Positions 34,901 through 47,000 of a stretch of 64,000 nt of DNA are shown piece after piece (position 1 is the first letter of the stretch; each line of letters opens with the position of its first letter). The notes below the pieces were generated by a model. The model had not been told where the DNA came from and did no database searches. It saw nothing but the letters and a program-made list of their open reading frames with translations. The translations under genes and the position numbers were made by a program. The DNA is from Cyclospora cayetanensis. Its lineage: Eukaryota; Apicomplexa; Conoidasida; Eucoccidiorida; Eimeriidae. Location of the stretch: positions 62,001-126,000 of the forward strand of contig NW_020312761.1 of assembly GCF_002999335.1 (NCBI RefSeq). The letters run 5' to 3'.

Positions 34901-37900
34901 ACATTGTAGCCCTAAATTTGTTTAATATGACTATTGGGAGCTGCACCGAATCTGAGGGATTCTGGCGAGGTTTCCTCTGCTGCAGGTACTACTCTCCTTC
35001 GGTGTATCACAAACCCTACTTCCTGCAATGTGCACCCCAAACAGTCCGTAGCGAGAGGAGAGTTAATCAGGTAGAAAGACTAATTAACTCATCTTTAGGG
35101 GCTGCTTGGGCGCCGGCTTTGCTTCAGATGTTCAAAATTGTTTGGCGTCGAGGCATCGATGGTGCGAAAGGAGCGAATCTACCTGCCAGCTCTCTATGTA
35201 TCATTACAGGTGAGTTCAGTAGACCCTACACGCAGCGCGTACTGAGGGTCACAAGCTTTCGTTGGTTCCTCCAAGAGCTTCTGAGGTACTTTTGAGCACA
35301 CATGTCGCTGTATGGATATCCCGTATCTTCGCAGCATCACTGTGGAATAAGTTTCCTTCCCTGCACGGCATCAATTGGCAACCTGTTGGATCGAGCATTC
35401 CCCCTCATGCCGTCTCACATCCGAGTGAGTAGACATCTTTTTCTTAGAGCACGCGGTGATTCATCCATCTAAAGTGCACTCTCTCACCCTCAGCCCGCGT
35501 GTAGCTTGAAAGCACAACTTCTAATGGTGGGGTAGCAGGACGTTCTGTAGGGGTTTATGAATAGGAACTTGATTTGGAATGTTGTTGTGCGTCTGCTTCC
35601 GCATGAAGACATGGATGCCCAAGCTTTCTCGTTCGGTCATTGTGCCGAAATCTCTCCCACTGCTATCTGTGGTTCGAGATCCCTCAAACCTGCCGCTTCT
35701 TAGCCCTGCCAGTTCTACAATTATACAGATGCCTTCTCCGGCCCAAACGGTTGTGGCGCGACTCTTAGGCCATGCTGTAATGCAGTGCAGCAGTCCCTTA
35801 TGGCACGTGATCAAGGAAATAGGCAAGGGTCTAGATTCTCGCGTCCTCACCTCGATGTACAGTACTACACAAGGTCATCCACTGCTCCTTGCCCAGGTAA
35901 GCTACGAAAGCTGTACCAGTCAGGACTGGTCTTTGCGAGGAGGTAGCCGCGCACGTCACGTCGATGCTTGACGTGTGCATATCAAGTTCAAGGTGATGAA
36001 TGTATCCTGCATGTCTATTATTCTTTGGCATTAGGATTCATGGGATGTGGAAGATGCCACGGTGGAACTCATTGGCATCGCCTTGCGGTTAGACCTCTAG
36101 AACCAATTCTTAAGGCCATCAAGCCGAAACCCCAAAGCTTGGCACGCACGTATCCTTAGTCGTGCACATGACAGCTTGAAGCTGTTGGACCTCCTTTCGA
36201 GCTTCGAAATGCATACTTTTGCAGATACGAGTCCTGGGATGTTGCCCACCTCCTGGCACAGCGGTGTATCGCGCAATACCCCGAGGCGCATGCAGCATCG
36301 GTACGTGAACCATGGATGCATACCACCGCTTTCGAACGAGCGAGATGGCGGCCTGCCATTTCTCATGACGGGAGCGTTGTACAAGACAAAAGCGGGGTGT
36401 TGCTCAGGAGCAGCATTTAAAAACAGCACGCAGCACCGCCCGGCTGTTCTAGACAGATGCTGCTTTCGTCAAAGTGGTGTGACACTCCTTCCGGGGTATG
36501 CATGTCATCTACTGTTGGTTGTAGGTCCCGGCACGCCTGCTGCTTCTCCTGGCAGACGCACATGGCTCGTCACAGCCTCCTCCGAGGGCACAACTAGTGG
36601 CTAGTGCGCACAGGATCCAGCGGGTGCTGGACTTCCACTGGGGCGGCCATCATCCTTCGACTCTTGATGTAACAGTTGCACAGGCCTGGTGAGTGTTGCA
36701 ACGTGTGTGCCTCCAAAATAGCCTTCCACCCCCTCCCGAAGTACATCTCGCAAAAGCACATTACGTGTGTGGTGACTGTTCTCGAACCTCCGAGCTGCCA
36801 TGCATGCGACGCATAACTGAGCTAACAAGCCTCTTCCGCCGTCCTGCTCTTGCTAGCTTGTGTTCTTGCATCAGCAGCGTCGTGTCGCCCAGCGTCCGAC
36901 ACCTATACTGGGATGCTGGATGTCGCTACACGTCTTGTCTTGACTCGCTTGTGCGTCCAGGGTTTCAAGCCTTGGGCGCGATTGGCGACAGTGCGTTGCG
37001 GGATTGCAAGCAGCAGTATCCCTCAGCGCAGTACTCTCTGTGTCTCTGAAAAACGAAGACGTACGAGCAGTTTGTTCCCCTGCCCTTGCAATTCGATTGC
37101 TGAAGTATCCCAACTGGTTTCTTCGTCCCTTCGCATGCTACTGATAGCTGATTTTGTGGCCCGTAATGCGCTGCCTTCGAGCACAGCTAAACTTGCGAGC
37201 ACAGCTAAAATTGATCAATAGGAAACGGCCCTGGCACCCACCTCCACACACTGACACCAGACTTCCTGTAGCTGAAATTCTTGGCTAGCCATGCGTATCG
37301 GGGTCGCCGAGGTGGTGCCACTTCTTCCCGCTTGTTATGGGAATGCGCAGCTTACGAGCCTAAAGCAGCTTCTGACTGTCATCGCAACGGATGATGCCTC
37401 TAAGGTAAGGCTTGGTGCTGTACATTCTACCTTCGCATGTTTACAGGCAACTCGTTTGTACGAAGGTTTTTATGCAGTGTAAAATTGAAGGTGTCCACCA
37501 ATCGTTATACAATGGCCGTGGCAACCCGAATCCAATAGCACCAAAGTCAAACTCGGGATGTAAAGCGGGATACACAAGTGCCTACTTAAAGGGCTAAAGA
37601 ATTGTGGTGCGGCTTACGTGTGTGCCTCTGTGTAGATCCCAGCGGGGATACCCCCAGCGCCGGTTACTCCAAAAATGGCCGGCCTCCTTCGAATGCTCGC
37701 GCACTGCAAGCTTGCGCTTGTCTATGGTCGCCTTCGAAGCAATCGCAGGGTCTGTCTAATCGCAATATTTCGTTTTGTGAAGCTCCGAAGGCCCTTTAAG
37801 TGTGGCAACTTGCTTGAATCCTAACGTCTCTATTGTGTAACGACTCATGAATGTTGCGCTGCAGTTACAGGAATTCATCTCCCCAGAACAAGTGGCGATG

Positions 37901-40900
37901 ATGGCGAATAGTGCTTCCTTGATGCTGCAGTGGGCGTTGGATGCCTACGACTTTCATTTTGTACGACTCCTCCAAATATTCACATTATCTAGAGCCCATG
38001 CTGGAGTTCCTCTGCCAATCGTTAGCCTGTTCAACATAAGCCTTATATGCAAGGGCTAGAATATAAAAGTGCACTACATCCTCATATGGACTAGTGCCCT
38101 TGCGTTGCTTTGTCTCAACGTTGCTTACTTAAGGGAGCAAGGCATACTTTAACAATGACAGCAGCGCGCGAGTTTTCCATGTCACTACTATTGCTGATTG
38201 ACGCCACAAAAAACGAATCAGGAGGAGTTATTTTGGAACGAGGGATTGAGATCGCATCCAAAACTTTAGAGGTACTCCTCGCTGTGGCTCCTCATGGTGC
38301 CTAGGCGGTCTACGCGGCTAGTCATACGATAGCACCCGGAAAGCTGGTGGTTGTTGCATTTCTGCTCAAGGCTTATACAACTGACGTCGTTGTGTGGTGC
38401 GCTGTTTGGTTTACATGTCTATTATCAGTGGCAGACCAGAGTTCTCGGGAGGTGTCATTTGGAAACACTCGCCACAGGTACCCCGTGCGACTTGGGCCTC
38501 CTTAGGGTGTTTTAGGTGTCTCAGTTTCGCGGCTTCACAAGGGTAGCAAGAAAGGCGCACCTGAGCCATTCGACAATCGTGTGAATGAGGCGCGAGCTGC
38601 TTGCTACACAAGCGTTTGTAGGCTCATTGACCGGAGGTGTATTACATCAGCTTGCAATGGTAAATTTAGCGGCGAACTGAGCTGCGTGCTTCTCATCACA
38701 CTGGCAGCACCACTACGCATTTGTCTTTGGTTCCCCGGCAGGTCAATTGCTTGCTGTCTTGTTAGCTAATCAAGGCCGGTATCGCCGCTGCATTGAAATT
38801 TACGAAGCCGTTATTCGTAATGCATTTACTAGGTATGCTTCGTAGTGGCGATTTGCTTGCTGCGGCCTGTAAGGTGTTTTTGCCTTTAATGTGACAAAGC
38901 AGCGTGAACAGGCCCGTACGCTGGCATATCTGAGGTTGGTCCGTTGTTTCCTGCATTTTTAGGCTAGTGCACAAACCATCGCTGCGTCGGTACCGGCCTG
39001 ACAATGAATTTTCAAGGTATGTACAGTGGGCGATCAGTACCAAGCGGTTTTGTTGGCCGGGTATCACACAAAACGGGAGTTGCCTCTTACAGCACCTCCA
39101 TTGGTCCTGAGTTCAGCACTCCATGATATCTACGGCTGCATCCTGCCAAGGTGCAACTGCCCTCATGCGCGCATGTGCTGGGTTGAATTGCTTTTCTCAG
39201 AGTCTGCTGGTGCCTACCTGATCCGTATTTCTACGACATGTTCGAAACGGTTCGTCCTACAAACAGGTTTTTCCCGAAGATCAAAGCGGTCCTCCCCAAC
39301 TTGGATGACGAACAGGCTCTAGCAGCTCTGAACCGAGATATTGGCGTACCAATATCTGGCCAGGCCGATACCTGTAAGATTCTTTTTCACAATTCTTGAC
39401 TCCCTTGCCTGGAGGCCGACTTGTTATCCATCAAATGGTGGTAGTAAGCGAGTGCGAGGCAGCAGAGGGCTGTTCAAACCTCATCGTGCTCAGGTTGCAG
39501 TGCGTCAAACAATCGCGCGAAGTCCTTTGGGGCTAAACCTAATCAAGAGTATATACTACGTCCTAATCAAAAGGTCAAACTCAAAAGCCGATCGCTATCA
39601 AAGAAAGTATGCCGTCTTGAACCGGGCCTTGCTCCTGTGCCAATCATATGGGTATGTTCTACAGCCATGAGTAAACCACCAAACGCCAGTGGTAATCATA
39701 AATCGCCAGAGCCAACGGATGGAGGAGCTCCGGTGACAGCTCCTAAGCAGCCGAATGTCCCGTCCCCCGTCACTTCTAAGGACGCAAGCAAGGCAAACTT
39801 CATTCAGCTCGACCCTACGGATCATCCGATCTTTCGTGCGTATCCTATAAAGTTTTTAATGATGAATGAATAAGTCCCGCGGTACTTCTTGAAACAGTCG
39901 AGAACCATGGTTAGCTTCAATGACATTGAATTCTGGGTTAAATAGTATTCATCTCTGGTGCAACTAAGGAAACTTCACACCTGTTATACAGAATATTTTG
40001 AAGTCACTTCGCAAGTGGTGACTTATGCAGCTCGGTCTTACAGTGTGTGTTGCTAATACATTAGAATGAACTTAATGCGTTGGTTGTGTGCTGCAGCCAC
40101 TATGCAGTCGAAGGCTGCAAGCGACAAGATGTGCCCTGTAATTCCGGACCTAGTGAACGATATGTTTCTAGTTTATATCAACTTTGCGGTGGAAAAGCAC
40201 ATTGTTTCTAGGCTGGTTTCTCTCTTTCTGCTTCTTGACTATTTTGAAAAGCAAAGTACGTGCCTTGCAGTATTCAGAATTGTGCCACAGTCTCCCAACT
40301 CTAAGGAGCAATTGGCAGAATAGTCCTATCCCAACCGACTGCTGCAATCAACCAGTCTTCCTGGCAACCTTCGAAACGTGGTTTTTAGCTCACATAAATA
40401 AATACTTTTGGTTTGTGTGGTGAATGCGCCTCAGGCTACACGGCCGTGTCATATGATGACTTTGAGACCGCATGTACGAAATCTGAGGGTGATGTTACAT
40501 CCCATTCTTTTCTGACTTGGCTACTCGACCTCTCCGAAACGTAAGCAGCAAAGACTAGCCGTTTGCTGCAAGAGAGACGCCTTATTTTTGCTTGAAGAAT
40601 TGGGACCCTCTACTGCTAAATACATGGCTTACGCAAGCGTAGCAGATTTGTGGGCACTGTTCTCGCAACCTGTTGTCATACGCTGAACCCCTGAATAGGT
40701 CTGACGTGCAAGTGATGGAGTACATAGAGCATTATCCCTTCAGAATCCCAAAAGAGGAACTTTTTAACCAGGACAGCGATGTAATCTTCCTTCTCTGTCA
40801 CCCCAGTAAGACCAACTGGCGCTGATAGCTATCCATGAAGTTACCGCTTCCGCAGGGCTCTTGCATCATAATACATAGTTGAAGGCATCAAAAATCTGTT

Positions 40901-43664
40901 TCACTGCTTAAAGAGAAGCAGCTAAACATTCGTGTGCAATCTTCGACCTGTGCCATTTTTTCTACCTCAGAAGAGAAAGACAGTAAAAGTGGCACATCTC
41001 GCGACTGCATTTTGGACCACTACCTTGGGCATCTCCTTTCAAAAGCGGAAACGGCAGTATTCAACGCCTGCCAGCTCATCCTTTCAGGTCCGGAGTTCCT
41101 TAGCTCTAAAACTTCATAGCGGGCCCGTCATGTTTTCATTAACTCGAGAAATATTTCTGTGTCACTTCATCACCCCAAGCGTGTGATTGTGTGTACTTCT
41201 GTCATAAGACGTGTGTGCACATGTTTAATATGAGTTCTGGTTTTGGTCCAAAGGCCAAAGCTCTGCGATTCTAAGCTCAAACTCCTGATTGAACGCTAAT
41301 GAGGCGCATAGCTAAGAACTTTTACTTGGAACGGAGGACTAGTTGCAATGTCAGGCGCTGTACTTGACTTTGTCCTTCTCTGTATTAGCTTAGTTTTGAT
41401 CCTGCTAATTTCTTACCTGTTCTTCCTGCTATTGTTACTACTTTTTCTGCTGCTTGTGCTGTCGCCACTCAGGGGACTCTAAGAGCTTGTCCCAAGCTGC
41501 CCAGGCCTATTCTTCTCCTCTGGAAAAATTAAAGCGGGCGATTTCTAAGCTGAAAGTGATATTACTTTTGCTCGGAAAGTGCGCAATTGTTTTTGTATCT
41601 CACTGCGTCTGCTTTGAGCCCTACCACCACAATAGTTGACAACATAAGCTAAATGGGGGGAGGCAGCTCATATACTTGGCATGAATAGTTGCAAGCATAG
41701 AAACTGGAAATAAAATTCATACACCTAGAGTCTCATCCGAAGTCCATACGCTCAAAGATGCGCTTTCATACCTTGACTTACAGGTTGAAGGAGAAGGAAG
41801 AGCCAGAGGTCGATAGGCCGCCGGATTCCAGTCTTTTGTTCAAGAGGTAGGTGACTCATCTCCATTCAGATAAAGTCTTCTGCATTTGCCTTTTTCTTTA
41901 AGCTGTAGTTCATACGCATCCCATCTCCCTATTTTGCCCCGGAGATTTATGTCACACTTGTTGAAAGTTGTGTTAGCTGTAGATCCTACAGGATCGTTAT
42001 GGTGAGAGGCCTCTAAAAAATACCCAGTTTTTGGCTTACTGCTATTTTTCATCTACAGGCAGTCCGTGACGCAAGGGCTGCGCAACGAAGCGCAGGAAGA
42101 AAGCGTCATAACTGGAGGAACTTTTTTTGAAGAGTTGGCAGAAAATGCAGAAGAAACAGTCAATAGGACAGAGATGAGGGTGAGGCTACCCAAACTGTTT
42201 GTTGACAAATTTAGTTGTGAAACCATACTACGTTCTCCAGGTGACAAATGTTATTCCCTAAAGCACCCCATTCGTCATTCCATGTAGTCATTAATTTTTA
42301 TAGTGAGCCTATCTTGTGCAATTTTGATGTATGTTGGGTACATGAGATACCTTTTGCTATACTGAAATCTGCATGATTCAGTTCTCGACTAGAAAGGACA
42401 GTCACGTTGCCTCGTCTATGAGCTACAGAGAAGCATGTAGCGTTGTTTTCACACGCCATCCTTAATGCTGGTTAGAAAAAGCTGTGTGGCTTTCCAGAGG
42501 CGCTATCGGCATTTCATGGCTCACATACGCACCAGTCTTCGCCTTCCTACAAACCTCCGGTAAGCCGCTATACACTCATTTTGTTGTGAATGCCCATGAA
42601 TAAAGGCGTGCAATTTGTAGATAACGGGTTCCTGTAGCCATAAATCGCTACTGTTGCGAAATAAAAACTAACAACAATGCACCAGTATTGAACATGCGAC
42701 AAAAAATGAGTTATCTCGGTGTAAAATACTTCGTTCAAGAAAACGATAATAGGAGTTTGCTGCTCTGTGCAGATGTGAGGAGCTGGACATCCTGGCAAAT
42801 TTGATGTACTATTATTTAGACGTAAAAACGTTTCGCACCTGGTGGGAAAACCGCTACAAAAGCGGCACGAATGCAACGTCCCTATTCGGGGCTAGAAAGA
42901 CAGAATATTGCGACGAGCTCACGCGTTCATCATTCGAAGAATATTAGCTTTGTAGGCGATATATAAGGAGCAAGCAACAGGCGGTGCATACCTTAACACT
43001 GCACTGACAATTCCGCCCACAGAGCTATGAACTCTTGGTCTGGGATTGGAAATCGGACTTGGATTCTGGGAATTTCGGCCTCAAGTTTATGGATCGGGCA
43101 CCCTCAGAACGTTGCATATGCGTGAAGTCTAAACGAAAGCCAGGGCGTGTTGTGTTACGCATCACCATTTAGCATGCAGTCGTGCTTTTCAATATAAAAG
43201 CGCTTGGCAAAACGCTTTCGTGCCCGCTTAGACAACCACTATACGCTTACCATACAACGGGAACCGAGCAAGGTGCGAGTTTCCACTCCAACAAATCGGT
43301 TTTGTTTTATTAATTTCCTTTTTGAACGGGTGCAGTCTGTCTCGAAGCCGTCAATGGAGTTGTAAGAGTGCCTCTTCCTATGCTAGATCGGGCAAGGCAG
43401 TACGAGAGGTGTGTCATCACGTGCTTCAGTTTTCTAGTCCCTGGGTGTATGGGAGGGTGAAACAGAACTAGAAGACCGCAAGGGTGTGGGTGGCGGCTCA
43501 ACGAGGGGGCAGTTCTTAAGTGGAAACGCATAAAACGCTTCGAATACGACTTTTGGAATATTCGGGGGCGGCTCAGTGCAGTGCTCCTCCTCCAACACAA
43601 TCCCAGGACTGTCCTCACCCGCGAACTGTTCATACCGGAACGCTCCCTCGGGTGTACAACTTGA
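25965..43664 (+). CDS. CLU: CLU (clustered mitochondria / eIF3-p135-like) protein, more than 30 exons
   Basis: CLU-family proteins bind mRNAs of nuclear-encoded mitochondrial proteins and govern mitochondrial distribution. Family features appear in order: the pre-CLU segment (WREKYHF), the CLU-domain strand YKGFRVVVMP (about 31180), the hallmark LTSYLHRRGINMRLLG (exon 32860-32960), QQMLLVEIV plus ARTLKQLLKEVL (exons 33254-33316 and 33671 on) and NLFNMTIGSCTESEGFW (exon 34896-34969). TPR-like helices follow (HHPSTLDVTVAQAW near 36660; LLANQGRYRRCIEIYEAVIR, ending 38832). From there a phase-matched chain continues: 38963-39016, 39201-39373, 39665-39835, 40097-40255, 40435-40540, 40699-40805, 40971 on, 41470s, 41780s, 42060s, 42490s and 42770s. 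It then runs either to a stop at 42946 or, through exons near 43021, 43331 and 43541, to 43664. The first exon used starts at 25965 (MLTYGASLGEIP); an upstream exon is possible. The N-terminal 2.5 kb is beta-rich and unrecognised. Exons between 33.7 and 38 kb were not all resolved. A second gene starting near 39.6 kb cannot be fully excluded. Confidence 0.75.
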
Positions 43665-44098
43665 TGTCGCATCAATATGGTGGCCAGTGCCGTGGGGATG
43701 TCCAAAACGCCATTGGCCGCAGTGGCGTGCCCCACTGTGTGTTATCGACTCCTAAAGAGGCGCACGACAGACCGTGAAGCTTGAGAAAAATAGGAGGCGG
43801 GAAATCTTCATGCAATTTCCCTAGGAGACCGCATACTAAGAGAGGCCGTGCCATGACTCCATGCATGTGCAGCATCGTCTTCCTATTTTGTCGAGCTCAG
43901 GGAGAAGGTATTGTGATCACATAATTCACGAGGAACGCGCACATTGGCAAGCCCACAGGCCAATCACAGACCCCAGCTCTCTGCCGCCTTGCGCAGCCTC
44001 AGATCCGAAGGTGTCAGGGAAACGCCAACGCGAAAGAAACACAGACAGACGGGCACGCACGGAGAGGAGAGGAGGGCTGCATACAGGGAGTGGTTCAA
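43665..44098. other. Short convergent intergenic region
   Basis: About 430 bp lie between the 3' end of the plus-strand CLU gene and the 3' end of the minus-strand AVL9-MORN gene. It should carry both 3' UTRs. No coding or RNA feature is recognised. If CLU ends at 42946, this gap would be about 1.15 kb. Confidence 0.5.
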
Positions 44099-47000
44099 TT
44101 AGAGTTTCACGCATTTTTCAACGCTAAGCAGGCATAAAAACCAGGCAAAAGACTTGTAAGGGCCCCCCAAACCCAAGCATGGAAAGATCCCATGACATAC
44201 TCCTTTTCCGTGTCGCATGCCGTCCATCCACTGCCCCTCGTACACTTCCCCCGATGCTTTCAGTTTGCAAAGACCCCAGCCGTGCGGCACTATATTCTGG
44301 CAATGTTTCCGCCGTCCTTCTGGACTTGTGTGCGGGTGCTCTTCTCTGCGTTCCTCCCGCACGTCAGTTGCCATGGGGGCGTCCTCGCCTATGGGGACCT
44401 TCGCATTTGGGAACTTGAGTCTGCCTAAATATTTGTCACCGTTGGGGAAGGTGACACTCCACTCTGCATCCGGTGCAGGCTTGTCATCTAGCCACTGCCC
44501 GTCCATCATTACCACTTCGCCCTCAAGCGTAGCCGCTCCCGCGTGTGTCTCCTGCGTGTCTTCGACAGGACCTCCCTTTGTGCCGCTTCCCTGTAACACC
44601 CCAACAGGGATGCTTAACACCCCGGCTCCATGTCGCAGTCCTCCCCGCCACTGGCCATCGTAAGCGCAGCAGTCTGCGTAAAGCATGCTCCCGCTTCCGT
44701 CTGGAAGCAGCGACTCTGGCTGGGGACGCAGAGGCGGCAGGCAAATGCCAGACACACACGCAACGGAGCAAGCCAGGCAGCGATAAAACAAACAGACACG
44801 CAGATCAAAGGATGGCGGTGTACACGCAGAAGCGTTTGCCTCGGTCTTTCAGCACAAGTCACGTGCCTCGATAACGAAGGCAGCCGACAGCATGCTCATT
44901 TAAGAGGGTGAAGTGTCACGCAGGCCTAGATCTTCCGAGTGCGTTTCGTGCAGCAGCTTCAGCTTAAGGCAGCCTCACCGATAACCCTCCTGTATAAGTC
45001 CGTCCGTCAGCATAGACAGCAGTAACAGTGCCTGACACTTTGCCGCCTTCGAAGCCGCCCCGAATGACAACACCCTTGCGATAGTTTCGAAGCGAATTTC
45101 TCCCCGATCCACTCTGGCTTATTGTTAGTTTCCCGAGACCTTCAAACCTGCCCTTCGCGAATTCGCCTTCGTACTCTAGTCCGTCCCGCTGGACATACCG
45201 CCCCTGCAGAGACACAGGTTCCAAAAGCGCTAAAGTGTACAGTGACAGCAGTGCAGCACAAATCTCATGGTGTGCGCTTGAGCAAGTCTGTGGCTCGTCG
45301 GAAAAACATAGACACCTCCAGTTGCACACGGGCTAGCACACCACCAGACATGTGTATATGGGTCCATAGGTGTGTGTGTATACGTCTGCATGGGTATAGA
45401 TATATAGATATCCAGATATATATGTATGCATGCATGCATGCAGGCGCATGTGTGTATAGGTGAAGATGTGCGTGCACATATATTAATATATATCCAATAT
45501 ATATTCATCGGTGCGTCTGTGCCTCTGAATTAGGGGTGGCTGGCCGTAGGGGTAGATGGAGAGCTGACTTTTCCGTGATATTTGTTATCGTAGAACTGGC
45601 CCCAATATCTTTCTTTTTGCGAATAAAGGTGCCCTTCGCCACTCTTCTTATTGTGTTGCCACTGCCCGACGTACAAATATCCAGCTGCTTCGTGCGCCAG
45701 CACCCCATGCCCGTGCCGCTCATCACAGAACCATGAGCCGTCATATCTAAGAACGCAACAACGCAGAGAGCGTAGCCTGCCGACGAACTAGGGGACGGTG
45801 TCTCGCGGAGAGACAGTTACGCAGATGCCGTGGTGGCCGTTAGGAAGCATCCGCTTTCGCTGCCGCGAGGCCTCTGGAGCATCGAGGGCAGCCGCCCAGA
45901 AGCCCCCTAAAATAAGTTGTGGCAAAAAATGCTTCCCGCGTGTGTCTTCCCTCCGCCTCATCCCTGTGGCTCCTACCGCATGCCGTCAGCGGAGGAATAA
46001 ATCCCATCTCCGTGCCGAAGCGATGCCGCGAACTGACCCTCATAACAGTCCCCGTTGCTGTAGAAGTACCGGGCATAGCCGCTGGTAGGCGGGGACTGCA
46101 GTGTCTCATGTTTGGCTGGAGCCGCTTCCTCACTCGGCAAGCGGTGCTCCTGAAGCCACGCCTGCAGAGGCCACAAAGTGCGCGCAGGAAGGCAGACATA
46201 TGTATAATGTATATCAGGGAAAGGCTGGGCAGGGAGGGGATACGAGGCGAGGGATGTTCGGGGACGGATGGCAAGGGCACACACACACACACACACACAT
46301 ACACGCATACACATAAACACACAAACATACACATACACATAAACACACATACACATACACATAAACACACAAACATACACATACACATAAACACACACAC
46401 ACACATACACATACACACACACACACATACATACACACATACACATACACACACAAACATACACATACACACACATACACATACACACGCACACACATAC
46501 GAGGTAGCTAACTGCAGAGAGCGACAGCACAAGACAGAGAGAGGAAGGAAGCGTATGGATTGCTGGCCAGGCAATTTTCTAGAGACTTTCCTGATTAATT
46601 CAAGCCCCAAGTCAGGTGTACGGACACCTAGGTCGCGCCATGAAGCTGGAGGGGCGAAGAATATCACCGCAGCACCCACCTGAAAATTGTAAGTCTCTGT
46701 CCATGCCGTCAACCATTCTGCCCCAAAAACACTCAGTCCTTCGCTGTTCGCGGCAGTAGCGGCACGCTGCTGCTCTTGCTGCAGCACTCGCAGCAGCTGC
46801 TGCCGCGAGTGCCCAGCACCCGCGGCAAGGGCAGCTTTTCTTGAAAACAGAGCGCAAGCACACACCAGAACGACACGCTTCGCCACACACAGATAGAAGA
46901 GTTTCCCCCGCGCGGTTCGTACATCCCTGCAGCATCGCATGCCTTGTTGCGCTTGTTTCCCTTCTCTGAGACAAGCCTTCCTTCGGCGCTACCTATTTTC

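Noticed and set aside
45919..46683. 254-codon plus-strand frame with [12 protein letters not shown] repeats
   Set aside because: Reads through the CACATA microsatellite and antisense to a MORN exon.
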